IMG/VR virus record: IMGVR_UViG_3300035458_000048
Location: 1 to 27,446 of that record
Reading direction: 5' to 3' (one strand)
DNA: 27,446 nt
DNA from: a virus
Shown here: in pieces, positions 1 through 7,600 of the stretch
Layout: every line of letters starts with the position of its first letter
Numbering within the stretch: position 1 is the first letter of the stretch
Translations under genes and position numbers: made by a program
Notes under the pieces: generated by a model
Told to the model about the DNA's origin: nothing
What the model saw: only the letters and a program-made list of their open reading frames with translations
Database searches by the model: none

Positions 1-541
1 CTTTCTGTGTCTTCCATATATGTTGAAGTAACCTGGTACCCATCTCTTCCCTTTCATCCATATAATCATAGTTGTAATACTTCTTCATCTTAAGAAGATC
101 ACTCTTGACCTGTCCTTCATTAAATTCAGGTTTCTCAAACTGGTTGACAAGAAAGTTTTTAAGTTCACTTACTTCTTTCTCCTGTTTCTGTATTACTACA
201 TGATCATTTGTTGCCCGTAGGTACCAATTAAAAGGACGTGATAACTCTTCTCCTTTTAACACGTCCAGTTTAGTAAGTTCTATTGGGTAGTTTTGGATCC
301 TTGCAGGAAAGTTTATTCCTTTCAGGTTTAATGGATTCAATGATCTGTCTATGTCCTTCTCATCGAATTTACCGGATACCAGGTTGTAGTTGATATCCAT
401 TTCTGCTTTTGTCTTTCGTAGTTTGCCAGGATCATAATCACAAAGAGTTACACCTGCCTTAACATTCTCTATTGCCCAGTCACGGTCTTTCTCTTTATAT
501 GATAACTTCTGTTTTGGGAAATTAAATATATGTGTCGACAT
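1..541 (-). CDS. Portal protein, N-terminal part (runs off left edge)
   Basis: This open frame begins with ATG at 541 and stays open to the window edge, giving 180 residues of a longer protein. The visible part starts MSTHIFNFPKQK and contains INFPARIQNYPIELTKLDVL followed by KGEELSRPFNWYL. I recognise that arrangement (NYPI, then L-x-GEE-x-x-RPF) from crAss-like portal proteins. A charged, probably helical stretch follows. The portal forms the dodecameric DNA channel at the capsid vertex. Its place just downstream of the large terminase on the same strand is the usual portal position. There is no clear Shine-Dalgarno sequence, and the 46-base gap to terL is AT-rich. The family call combines recognition and synteny; the domain core lies outside the window. 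Confidence 0.75.
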   Translation of the reverse strand, partial: MSTHIFNFPKQKLSYKEKDRDWAIENVKAGVTLCDYDPGKLRKTKAEMDINYNLVSGKFDEKDIDRSLNPLNLKGINFPARIQNYPIELTKLDVLKGEELSRPFNWYLRATNDHVVIQKQEKEVSELKNFLVNQFEKPEFNEGQVKSDLLKMKKYYNYDYMDEREEMGTRLLQHIWKTQK

Positions 542-587
542 TATATTTTTTTATATGTTTCGCAAATTAGGACTTAATAATTAACAA

Positions 588-2786
588 TCAAAATAATTTG
601 ATAGATGCTGAATTACTCTTAAATATTTTGTTTATATCATTATTATTTGATTTTTGATTTAGCTTTATAAGTGGATTATTGGCAAAGAATGGATGTAATA
701 ACTTCTTTTCAGATGTATCAAGATTAGGTTTATGATCCCATCTATCTTCATGTAGTATTAATAGATAGATTAATGCCAATACCCTATCAAAATTACCTTT
801 AGAATTATAATAAATTAATTCATCTAATAGAGCTATTGATTTGATTTTGTGCAAGTTAAGTATACCAGTGCCAGGTTCTGCTTCTCTCATCAACCATTCA
901 AGAATTAATTCCAATCCGTATTTTATTATAGGAGTTGTACCTGGTGTTCCTTTGCCTCTTGATAGCACTCTTTTATCTTCTATCTTATCTTTAATAATAT
1001 CTGGTGTATCACAAAGAAGATATTCAGCATGCATCTTCTTCATAAAACTGTGTAGTCCTTTAAGGTTATTTTCAAAGTTCTGCATTGCATTATAATGAAG
1101 TAACAGATACCAGTTAGTATTATAGAACATTGATGCTGTTGCAGGACGACCAGTATACTCAGCTACTATACGTTCCGTCATCCTATTCATTATGAATGTA
1201 GATCCTAATGATTCTGTTGTTGCCTGATCATGATCATAATTATCATTTCCAGATTCATATAATCCTAAAGGTATTATCCCATCCTTATTTTTAAATGGAG
1301 GTTCGTAGATTACTACACAACCATTAATATTAACAAGATCAGTATGAGGATAATGATCAATAGGTATTGCATTGTCATCTCTCTTCCATTCAATAAGATT
1401 AGTCTCAGGATTAGGAGTAAGAGTACCTATCCATGATCCTGCCAGTATACTATCCTGATGTGATAATAAATATGCTTTCTGTTGCTTTAAAAGATCTGTT
1501 GGGAATATATTACTACCTATCTGCATGAGTGCCTCAGAGGGCTTAATAGGAGCCTCTGCACAGTATCTAAGATGCATCTCTCTATTCTTGGTATCCTGTA
1601 GATGTCTCTCACGATCTTTCATTATATATTCAAGAGCAATCTCTTTATGTGAGTTACCATCTTTATCTGTAGCTATCTCATGGTTATCTTGTTCACCAAT
1701 AAATAATGCTGTCTTATCATATCCCATCTCAGGTTCAAAAGTATTCTTTATCATATGTACTCTGTATCCTGATCCTCTCGTATATAGTTGTTCCAATCCT
1801 AATAGATCATCTATAGCTGATCCACCGGTACCTAATGCAAACATAAGTCCAAATGTTAACCTACCCTGAGACATTGACTTAAGTGATATATTCCATGATT
1901 GTAAAAGATATGGAAACGTGCCAGCTTCTTCCCATATGATTAATTTACCCCTCTTACCTCTACCCTTATCAACATTAGCTTTAAATGATAATCCCATTAT
2001 CTCACTACCAAATCCTAACTCAGACATTATACCATTATGCATCTTCATGTATGAAGCTCTCTTATGCATCATAGTATCAACTTTGCTCTTTCTCTTACCC
2101 CATGGTGTATTGACTTCAATATGTCCCATACCATCCCATGCTTTGGTAAGAATACCATCAGAAGTAAGATACTCTTTCTCTGAAGCAAAGGCATATGACT
2201 TAGATCTTGGAATAAGATAGAAGTTACGATCAAGCATTGATGCACATTCAAATGATAATCCTCTACCTCTTGTCTTAAGTAATGCTCCATGTTCTCCGGA
2301 TTGTTCACATTCTTCAAGATACCAGAAGGTATCATAACTACTTGCCCAGTAATCAGGAAAGTCAGTCTGTCTTTCTGCCTGTATATTTAAGTAATCATCT
2401 TCAGTAGGTATAAGAAGGTTAAATGAATCTTCATCTTTTTTATGTTTTTCATTTATACTATACTGAAGTGATGATTCTGGAAGGATAAACTTATTCTTTT
2501 CTTCACTATCAAGCTTAACAGCTTTCTCAATAGGAAAATAATTAAGATACCAATAGTAGTATCCTGGTATTTCATCACGTCCTATATTATAACCATAAAG
2601 GCACCTTCGTGCCTCTTCAACCCAAAACTTATACCATTGACTATTAGGAGATAGATTTATTGGATGTCGTGTATATGATCCAAACTCCTTAAAGTGTTGT
2701 GCAGATACTGTAAACTCTGCAGTATTATAATGTGGTTCTGTCTTGTAAAGACCTAACTTCTTTTCCTGTAGTTCGAATATCTTCAT
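588..2786 (-). CDS. terL: Terminase large subunit
   Basis: This 732-residue protein is the packaging motor ATPase and nuclease. The N-terminal region has the GRDEIPGYYYWYLNYFPIE segment (about 69-87) that I associate with crAss-like TerL. The ATPase domain shows a degenerate Walker A-like loop, KTRGRGLSFE (171-180), instead of a classic GxxxxGKS. A hydrophobic strand ending in acidic residues, GKLIIWEEAG (280-289), fits Walker B plus the catalytic Glu, and FALGTGGS (316-323) fits the coupling motif. The C-terminal half carries the nuclease-like segment around GLYESGNDNYDHDQ, with acidic metal-ligand candidates, within the length expected for crAss-like TerL. It uses TGA as its stop codon, which argues that TGA is a normal stop here. 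The following gene is the portal. No frame disruption is visible. Confidence 0.93.
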   Translation of the reverse strand: MKIFELQEKKLGLYKTEPHYNTAEFTVSAQHFKEFGSYTRHPINLSPNSQWYKFWVEEARRCLYGYNIGRDEIPGYYYWYLNYFPIEKAVKLDSEEKNKFILPESSLQYSINEKHKKDEDSFNLLIPTEDDYLNIQAERQTDFPDYWASSYDTFWYLEECEQSGEHGALLKTRGRGLSFECASMLDRNFYLIPRSKSYAFASEKEYLTSDGILTKAWDGMGHIEVNTPWGKRKSKVDTMMHKRASYMKMHNGIMSELGFGSEIMGLSFKANVDKGRGKRGKLIIWEEAGTFPYLLQSWNISLKSMSQGRLTFGLMFALGTGGSAIDDLLGLEQLYTRGSGYRVHMIKNTFEPEMGYDKTALFIGEQDNHEIATDKDGNSHKEIALEYIMKDRERHLQDTKNREMHLRYCAEAPIKPSEALMQIGSNIFPTDLLKQQKAYLLSHQDSILAGSWIGTLTPNPETNLIEWKRDDNAIPIDHYPHTDLVNINGCVVIYEPPFKNKDGIIPLGLYESGNDNYDHDQATTESLGSTFIMNRMTERIVAEYTGRPATASMFYNTNWYLLLHYNAMQNFENNLKGLHSFMKKMHAEYLLCDTPDIIKDKIEDKRVLSRGKGTPGTTPIIKYGLELILEWLMREAEPGTGILNLHKIKSIALLDELIYYNSKGNFDRVLALIYLLILHEDRWDHKPNLDTSEKKLLHPFFANNPLIKLNQKSNNNDINKIFKSNSASIKLF

Positions 2787-2870
2787 TTATCAATGATAAT
2801 ATATTAATCATTGCCCTATTATATATATAATAATAAGGTATCATTTTATTTATTATGGACTTCTTTCTTT

Positions 2871-3470
2871 TCATCTACCTAACCATTTAGCACTTTCTGG
2901 ATCCTCAAAAGCATTAAGCATACCACCTCCACGTATCTTCATCTCTTCTTCTTCATCAAATACTTTCTTCTCCCACTTCTCTACTGTCTCAATGATATCC
3001 TCTACCTTACTCATAGTAGCTGTTATCTTGTCTATTGATATGAAAGGATTCTCAGGTACCGTTTCTTCACCTCTCATCTTAGTATCTTTTATCTGTGCAG
3101 TATCAAGGTAATCAATTATACCATTAACTCTCTTACGTACTGATTTAAGGTATCTCATTGAAGGTGTCTCCTGTAACTGTTCATATTTCACTATAGCTAT
3201 CTTAACCATAGGATCAGGTTTATAGTTTCTATTCTGGAATATATCGATACCTAACTGTGTCTCCATTGATAAACCATACCTAAGATATTCTGACTTATAA
3301 TCAGCTATATAATATATGTATGCAAATTCCTTAATTGCTTTTTTCTTTCCTGGTGACTTATCTCTTTCCCATAGATCTGAGAACTCAGATATAACAAGTG
3401 CTTTAGGATTGATATGTACTTTATCATCTTCAAGGATGAATAATGATTGCTGACTATTTTTTACTGTCAT
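2871..3470 (-). CDS. Conserved crAss-like phage protein of unknown function
   Basis: This gene encodes 199 residues from an ATG at 3470 (MTVKNSQQ). An open frame extends further upstream, but earlier starts would lie deep inside the IHF/HU-like gene; this one overlaps it by 17 bases, typical of the block. The segments ALVISEFSDLWERDKSPGKK and EFAYIYYIADYKSEYLRYG recall a protein found next to the HU-like gene and TerL in crAss-like genomes. The C-terminal third is strongly charged and probably coiled-coil (DKITATMSKVEDIIETVEKW), ending with a Gly-rich turn and EDPESAKWLGR. It has no signal peptide or membrane segment. Its place between the DNA-bending protein and TerL suggests a role in head assembly or packaging, but that is inference from position only. 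Confidence 0.7.
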   Translation of the reverse strand: MTVKNSQQSLFILEDDKVHINPKALVISEFSDLWERDKSPGKKKAIKEFAYIYYIADYKSEYLRYGLSMETQLGIDIFQNRNYKPDPMVKIAIVKYEQLQETPSMRYLKSVRKRVNGIIDYLDTAQIKDTKMRGEETVPENPFISIDKITATMSKVEDIIETVEKWEKKVFDEEEEMKIRGGGMLNAFEDPESAKWLGR

Positions 3471-3723
3471 AACGTCTTCGTTTTTCTTCGTCATATTTCT
3501 TTCTGCCATTAAGCATCTTAATCCTCCATGGTAGGAACTTAAATACTCCAAAGGCATTTATACGTACACTCTTGAATGTATCAGGTTCATCTGGTATACC
3601 TGATGTTATTATCCTGTTGACTCCTTCAAACTGACTAGAAACTATATGTGCTATCGATCTCTCATCCATCCCTTCTTCTTCAGCAATCTCATTTATTATC
3701 TGTCTGGTATGATTACTTCTCAT
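3454..3723 (-). CDS. IHF/HU-family DNA-binding protein
   Basis: This 89-residue basic protein has the HU/IHF layout. A helical N-terminus (MRSNHTRQIINEIAEEEGMD) is followed by a second helix with IAHIVSSQFEGVNRIITSG. Then comes the beta segment SVRINAFGVFKFLPWRIKML, which matches the family's beta arm entry (…I.GFGtF…). The tail is very basic (RKKYDEEKRRRYDSKK). HU/IHF proteins bend DNA as dimers, and crAss-like phages commonly carry one or two near the structural genes. The start at 3723 overlaps the upstream gene by 11 bases, and the 3' end overlaps the next gene. Only one copy is seen in the window, so a homodimer or pairing with a host or distant subunit is possible. The fold call is fairly safe; the exact role (packaging, replication or regulation) is unknown. 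Confidence 0.75.
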   Translation of the reverse strand: MRSNHTRQIINEIAEEEGMDERSIAHIVSSQFEGVNRIITSGIPDEPDTFKSVRINAFGVFKFLPWRIKMLNGRKKYDEEKRRRYDSKK

Positions 3724-4117
3724 CTTTGAAAATGAATTTAAAGGTTAACTCATATCCATCTTCCGGATAAAATATAAATGGTTTACTTATCTCCTTGCCT
3801 GTTAACAGATGTGTATTGCGTAACATAGACAGGTAGGTATTAAGATGTCCTTTATTAATCCCTACTATGTTCATTATCTCTAACTTAGTATTGTAATCGA
3901 ATACCATCTTCCACTTTACATTATCATCGTATTCTTTGTAGATATAGTTATAGTACAGAAGCAATGCAAATACCTGAAGCAGTTTAGGATTAAGTATGAT
4001 CTTCTTTTTGTTGATCATGTATAACATCATCTCAAGAACCGGTTTCTTAAGTACCAGGTATTCATAAAAGAAATCTTTATTGGTTGTGTTTATTTCAAGG
4101 ACTTCATTAATGCTCAT
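3713..4117 (-). CDS. Conserved helical phage protein, possibly HTH
   Basis: This 134-residue protein is rich in Leu, Tyr and Lys. The stretch PVLEMMLYMINKKKIILNPK is followed by LLQVFALLLYYNYIYKEYDD, then NIVGINKGHLNTYLSMLRN, then the beta-like end ELTFKFIFKDEK. The KGHLNTYLSMLRNTHLL part reads like the recognition half of a winged-helix or HTH fold. I associate the whole with a conserved gene beside the HU-like gene in crAss-like genomes. It is predicted soluble, since the Leu/Tyr-rich stretch is interrupted by charged residues. It is the first gene after the leftward terminator at 4178-4200, so it may open a transcription unit with the HU-like protein, the 199-residue protein, TerL and portal, although no convincing promoter is visible upstream. 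Confidence 0.65.
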   Translation of the reverse strand: MSINEVLEINTTNKDFFYEYLVLKKPVLEMMLYMINKKKIILNPKLLQVFALLLYYNYIYKEYDDNVKWKMVFDYNTKLEIMNIVGINKGHLNTYLSMLRNTHLLTGKEISKPFIFYPEDGYELTFKFIFKDEK

Positions 4118-4177
4118 ATTGATTATCTATTAATAGTTAGGTTAACATTAATATAGAAGTTAATAGTGTATTAAAAA

Positions 4178-4200
4178 AGCCTTACATTTTAAGTAAGGCT
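4178..4200 (-). terminator. Rho-independent terminator of the leftward block
   Basis: Read on the minus strand, AGCCTTAC, a 7-base loop and GTAAGGCT form a perfect 8-bp stem, followed by six T residues. It lies 24 bases past the stop of the GroES-like gene and should end that transcription unit before the HU-like, TerL and portal group. Confidence 0.85.
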
Positions 4201-4223
4201 AATCTAATACATTGATCCAATCG

Positions 4224-4628
4224 CTACACTTCTTCAGTAAGATATCTGAAGATAATCTCTCCAGGACGTAATGCCATATATCTCTTTTTATTATATATAG
4301 CAATCATTCCTGTATGTTCACTATGGTTATATGCTATCTTATCTCCTACACGAAGATCATAGTTTTCTTCATCTTCATCATTCATTGATACTATCACTGC
4401 CTGATCCGGATGTTCTGACCATACTTTTGTTGCATTACCAGAACTCTCTATAACCTGTTTGTTATAAGCAATGATCTGTTCTTTTGTTAGTTGTACATTA
4501 GGGTTTTTCTTTTTGGCTTCTTTCTCATAGTTACTTAGGATCATTAGTGGTTCTACAAGTATTAATCCTTTCATTGGTCTGGCTTTTATAGCCGGAGGAT
4601 AGAATTCCTCAGTTCGTTTTTCAGTCAT
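4224..4628 (-). CDS. GroES-like co-chaperonin (Cpn10 fold)
   Basis: This 134-residue protein has the C-terminal signature of the GroES/Cpn10 fold: DLRVGDKIAYNHSEHTGMI (about 91-109), then KKRYMALRPGEIIFRY, matching the family's VGDxV…Y…G…x…L…I-x-Y pattern. The N-terminal part, IKARPMKGLILVEP, resembles the first strand of Cpn10 (…I.PL.DRVLV.P). The middle (YEKEAKKKNPNVQLTKEQI) is an insertion compared with a standard 95-residue GroES and would include the mobile-loop region. Phage co-chaperonins such as T4 gp31 replace host GroES to fold the capsid protein, so the location among assembly genes fits. A terminator follows immediately. The fold is likely; partnership with the host GroEL is inference. 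Confidence 0.7.
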   Translation of the reverse strand: MTEKRTEEFYPPAIKARPMKGLILVEPLMILSNYEKEAKKKNPNVQLTKEQIIAYNKQVIESSGNATKVWSEHPDQAVIVSMNDEDEENYDLRVGDKIAYNHSEHTGMIAIYNKKRYMALRPGEIIFRYLTEEV

Positions 4629-4661
4629 AGTATTAATGTTTACGTTTACAAATGTAAGAAT

Positions 4662-4964
4662 TTATTTTTTATTTAATGATTTAAGATATTCTACAAGTCT
4701 TCTGTTATTCTCAAGTACCTTATCCATATCATCTTTAGTATTCTTATTATATTCTGTAGTCACTTCGTCCATCTTCTTTGCTACAGTATTCAGATCATCA
4801 TTGGATAGACTATTAACATCGATAAGCACTAAGTCTTCAGCATCATATTTAAATGGCTCTACACCACGTTTAGAGTCATATACAGCTAATCCTTTTTTAA
4901 ATAGGTCATACCATACACTCAGGTCTATTCCTTCCGGAAACGAGTTTACATCATATAACAACAT
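4662..4964 (-). CDS. Small acidic protein of unknown function
   Basis: This gene encodes 100 residues, starting MLLYDVNSFPEGIDLSVWYD. The first half looks globular, with YDLFKKGLAVYDSKRG and EPFKYDAEDLVLIDVNSLS. The second half is probably a long helix (DDLNTVAKKMDEVTTEYNKN…ENNRRLVEYLKSLNKK). No known family is recognised. It lies in a compact leftward set, 5 bases after the preceding gene and 33 bases before the GroES-like gene, so it is probably co-transcribed with the SSB. The helical tail suggests an oligomeric or adaptor protein, but that is a guess. Confidence 0.6.
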   Translation of the reverse strand: MLLYDVNSFPEGIDLSVWYDLFKKGLAVYDSKRGVEPFKYDAEDLVLIDVNSLSNDDLNTVAKKMDEVTTEYNKNTKDDMDKVLENNRRLVEYLKSLNKK

Positions 4965-4969
4965 AGATC

Positions 4970-5260
4970 TTACTCTCCATATTTCATTTCTATTATATTG
5001 ATTCTTTTTTCAACCTCAGTGTTTATAGTATCGATAGCTGATTTATTAACCAGTACATCAGTATCTGTAATAAGAAAGTCAAAATTAGGAATATCATATT
5101 GATATGTCATGATAGTCTTTTTATTATCATTATGATATTTCATCTTGAATTCTATTATATCATCACTCTTAATATACATAGCAGAACAATGGGTAATATT
5201 CTGTCCATGTTTTACAAGTAATGCATTACAGAAATTTGATATGTTAATTAATTCTTCCAT
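4970..5260 (-). CDS. Small protein of unknown function
   Basis: This gene encodes 96 residues, starting MEELINISNFCNALLVKHGQ. The middle is mostly beta-like with alternating hydrophobics (DDIIEFKMKYH, KTIMTYQYDIPNFDFLIT), and it ends in a helix (AIDTINTEVEKRINIIEMK). No family is recognised. Its ATG at 5260 lies inside the stop of the HNH gene (TAATGG), the tight fusion expected if the endonuclease was inserted just in front of an existing operon gene. There is no signal peptide or membrane segment. Confidence 0.6.
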   Translation of the reverse strand: MEELINISNFCNALLVKHGQNITHCSAMYIKSDDIIEFKMKYHNDNKKTIMTYQYDIPNFDFLITDTDVLVNKSAIDTINTEVEKRINIIEMKYGE

Positions 5261-5748
5261 TAAACTATTCCAAGAATTTTATTTATATATAAAGAATGTT
5301 CTTCTTTTGTTTTAAGTAATCTTCCTTCTATAGTTTTAAAACAAAGTGTTTCATTATCCAAAATTAAATATCTATGAATAAATCTATGAATCGGTTTCTT
5401 AAATACGAAAATATCTAATGGATAATTATAATTCCAATGATGTGCATTTTCATCTTTTTTAAGATTAAATCTTTTATGTAATTGTTTATAAACTGAATTT
5501 TTATATTTCTTTTTTACATTTAATTCATATTGTCTAATTCTATAATTTAATCTATAATATTTTTCTTTAGAACGAATTCTTTCTTTTTCAACCCAATCTG
5601 GATTACTAACTCTTAATTCTTTTTCTCTTATATCTGAATCTTTTCTTGTACAATCTTTACATTTATTAAGATGTCCATCTTCCATTTTAGGATGTTTATA
5701 AAATTCTTTTATATCTTTTTCTTCTCCACATTTAAATCATCTTTTCAT
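5260..5748 (-). pseudogene. HNH homing endonuclease broken by an in-frame TGA at codon 4
   Basis: The frame from an ATG at 5748 reads M-K-R-stop-F-K-C-G-E-E-K-D-I-K-E-F-Y-K and continues open to 5260. In this zinc-finger HNH family the N-terminus is normally M-K-x-C-x-x-C-G-x-x-K…F-Y…C-x-x-C, so the TGA at 5737-5739 sits exactly where the first Cys (TGT or TGC) belongs. The rest is intact: the second pair KCKDC, a long basic helix (WVEKERIRSKEKYYRLNYRI), and the HNH-like core AHHWNYNYPLDIFVF with HRFIHRYL. Its ATG overlaps the SSB stop as ATGA. If translated today it could only restart at 5685 (141 residues) and would lack the first zinc-ligand pair. Codon use is even more AT-rich than its neighbours, consistent with recent arrival. 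Read-through or a sequence error are alternatives. Confidence 0.75.
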
Positions 5749-6302
5749 ATCATAAATTGTATTAATAATCCAATAGTAATTGGTATTGTGAAAATGAAAG
5801 GTAAGTCATCTATCTGTGTGTTATTTTCAATCTTCTTTTCACTGCCAGGTCCTTCTGGAAACTGAACAAGAGGATCTTTCTCAACCATATATCCTGCCAA
5901 TTCTTCATCAGTAGCTTCTTTTATAGGATCCTTATACATCTTACCCACTTCGGTTATCACTGCACTCTTATCTTCCTGTGTATCTCTGGATACCGATGTT
6001 ATTATGTCAAGTTCATAACATATAAGACTGGTAAAGTTTATTGTCTTTCCATCTTTTACATAGTCTCTGCCTTCAATATAGAACATAAGTTTTATCAGAT
6101 CATCTACTCTGCAGGAATCAAGAAGACTATTATGATCATTGATAGTAGTAAGTTTCACTATTCTATTCTGTATCTTATTTGCAAAGTCAGTATCAGTAAA
6201 CCGTATTTTAAATTCACGTTTACGAAGCCATTGAGAGAATTGTTTCACTTCACCTATCTCAACGACAGTACCCATAAGTGGATATCTATTGGTATCTTCC
6301 AT
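5745..6302 (-). CDS. Single-stranded DNA-binding protein (DUF3127-like OB fold) with extended tail
   Basis: This 185-residue protein has an N-terminal OB-fold-like domain: GTVVEIGEVKQFSQWLRKRE and FKIRFTD, then VDDLIKLMFYIEGRDYVKDG, and INFTSLICYELDII. The order (K/R-E-F near strand 2, then a G-x-x-Y segment before an aromatic/Thr strand) matches the DUF3127-type SSB of Bacteroidota and crAss-like phages. An acidic linker leads to IDDLPF (164-169), the usual SSB tip that recruits partner proteins and is normally the very C-terminus. Here 16 more residues follow, FTIPITIGLLIQFMI being mostly hydrophobic. The stop codon overlaps the start of the HNH gene, so the extension was probably created by the endonuclease insertion. 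SSB protects ssDNA during replication and recombination. It is translated in a tight operon with small genes on both sides. Confidence 0.75.
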   Translation of the reverse strand: MEDTNRYPLMGTVVEIGEVKQFSQWLRKREFKIRFTDTDFANKIQNRIVKLTTINDHNSLLDSCRVDDLIKLMFYIEGRDYVKDGKTINFTSLICYELDIITSVSRDTQEDKSAVITEVGKMYKDPIKEATDEELAGYMVEKDPLVQFPEGPGSEKKIENNTQIDDLPFIFTIPITIGLLIQFMI

Positions 6303-6303
6303 A

Positions 6304-6450
6304 TTAGTTAAGCATTAAAGTAAATACCATCATCTTTTCATCAATATAACTAGGATGTCTTATATAGTATACCTTATATAATATACTGTTAAGATAGTCG
6401 ATAAATCGCTTGTCGTTGTTTAGTTTCTCTATGTCTTCTATGTTATACAT
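6304..6450 (-). CDS. 48-residue small protein
   Basis: An ATG at 6450 overlaps the end of the preceding HTH gene by 8 bases, and the frame (MYNIEDIEKLNNDKRFIDYL… …YYIRHPSYIDEKMMVF) ends one base before the SSB start. The fit on both sides, with no leftover sequence, is the main evidence that it is a gene. It is charged at the N-terminus and Tyr/Ile-rich in the middle, without a true membrane segment. No family is recognised. Confidence 0.6.
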   Translation of the reverse strand: MYNIEDIEKLNNDKRFIDYLNSILYKVYYIRHPSYIDEKMMVFTLMLN

Positions 6451-6730
6451 TTTGATCCATATGAAGAACGTCCTTTCCGTTCATTTTAGTTTGCTTGCCT
6501 CTATTACTTTTAAAATATGGTGTTCTTATTATCTTTACTCCTCTTGCCTGGATCTTATTTTTATTCTCTCTTAGTCTTCTTTGTAATGTTGACTTGGAAA
6601 TACCTATCATATTACATATTTCCTGTAGGTCGGAATATATTGCTCTTTCTATCACTTCACCATTCATCCACATAACTAACCATTTATATCCATCTGGTGA
6701 ATCAACTTTAATTTTATTATCGCTTTCCAT
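6443..6730 (-). CDS. Small HTH DNA-binding protein
   Basis: This gene encodes 95 residues. A short beta-rich N-terminus (GYKWLVMWMNGEVIERAIYS) leads to a clear helix-turn-helix, SDLQEICNMIGISKSTLQRRLREN (about 33-56), where IGISKSTLQRRL is the recognition half. A basic tail follows (KSNRGKQTKMNG). The HTH resembles those in phage DNA-binding or NUMOD1-type modules. It is the first gene after the terminator at 6831-6873, upstream of the 48-residue gene and the SSB, so it may regulate its own unit or late genes. The 168 bases upstream have no clear -33/-7 promoter that I can defend. Confidence 0.65.
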   Translation of the reverse strand: MESDNKIKVDSPDGYKWLVMWMNGEVIERAIYSDLQEICNMIGISKSTLQRRLRENKNKIQARGVKIIRTPYFKSNRGKQTKMNGKDVLHMDQNV

Positions 6731-6830
6731 AAGAATCTATATGACCTGTTTAATCGATTTAACGCATCAAAATTAAACTTTAATAATTTATAAAACAAGT
6801 CATAATAAATCTTTTTTAAAATTTGTTTAT

Positions 6831-6873
6831 AAAAAAAGGTCCCAGGAGATATATGACAAAACTCCCAGGACCT
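6831..6873 (-). terminator. Terminator after the virion-like genes
   Basis: On the minus strand AGGTCCTGGGAG pairs with CTCCTGGGACCT around a 13-base loop; the 12-bp stem has two central mismatches. Seven T residues follow. It starts 26 bases past the stop of the 223-residue gene and closes the first leftward unit. Confidence 0.85.
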
Positions 6874-6898
6874 AACCCTAATTAACCTAAACTACGAC

Positions 6899-7570
6899 CT
6901 ATGCTATTTTTCTCCAGTTAATTACTATAGTTCCTGTTGCAGTTAAGTTCCCAGTATTGTTTGCATTCCATGTTGCAGCTGCATTAAGAAATACGTTCTT
7001 AACGCTTCCTGCTACGTTTAAGGCTACTGCTCCTGTCTCCAGTCCTGCAGGATGATGACCAAGGATAACCCCTACTGCACCTCCTGTAGATGCTGTAGCG
7101 AAGTTTACTGCTCCTGACCTGTCAAGGAATGTTGCACTGCCGGCTGTAAGAGTGGCATTAGCTGAACCATCACCTATGACACTTGCCAAAGCTGTATTAC
7201 ATGCTGCTACTGCTGTTCCGGCTGCTGTGAGTGATAAACTGGCATAAAAACTCTCTTCTATATGTACTCCTGCAGGGAATACACATATTGCTGAAGGTGG
7301 TACAAGGATCTTAGCTGCTCCTGCTCCTGCCAATGGACCTATGATATAGTTTGTAAGAGTAAGTACTGTAGTCCATCTCTTACCATCTCCATACTCTGCT
7401 ATTGATACTGATGCTAGTGCTGTTGTAATAAGTGGTGTTGTCATTGCAACAAGACGTGTATCACTGATAGTATTAATACTATCAATTATCTCATTTATTT
7501 TCTCTGCTGATACTCTTACCGGTAGATGAGTAGGTATCCAATTTCTTGCTGTTAATTTCTGAATTGACAT
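6899..7570 (-). CDS. Probable virion protein (head fibre or decoration type)
   Basis: This 223-residue protein has a short helical N-terminus (KLTARNWIPTHLPVRVSAEK, INEIIDSINTISDTR) that could be an attachment or trimerisation segment. A long body rich in Ala, Gly, Thr and Val follows (LAGAGAAKILVPPSAICVFP, ATASTGGAVGVILGHHPAG, NAAATWNANNTGNLTATGT), ending in a short basic strand (IVINWRKIA). This composition, without Cys pairs or catalytic motifs, is typical of beta-structured virion surface proteins. Codon use is richer in GC than the small genes, as in the neighbouring virion-like gene. Synteny supports a structural role: same strand as TerL and portal, tandem with a similar protein, and followed by a terminator. 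Exact location in the particle (head fibre, decoration or tail) cannot be decided. Confidence 0.6.
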   Translation of the reverse strand: MSIQKLTARNWIPTHLPVRVSAEKINEIIDSINTISDTRLVAMTTPLITTALASVSIAEYGDGKRWTTVLTLTNYIIGPLAGAGAAKILVPPSAICVFPAGVHIEESFYASLSLTAAGTAVAACNTALASVIGDGSANATLTAGSATFLDRSGAVNFATASTGGAVGVILGHHPAGLETGAVALNVAGSVKNVFLNAAATWNANNTGNLTATGTIVINWRKIA

Positions 7571-7600
7571 AATTTTAATTTTTAGATTAATAAATCCTGA

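Noticed and set aside
841-2220. Rightward open frames opposite TerL
   Set aside because: They are antisense shadows of the terminase gene with Ser/Pro/Ile-rich, non-protein-like translations.
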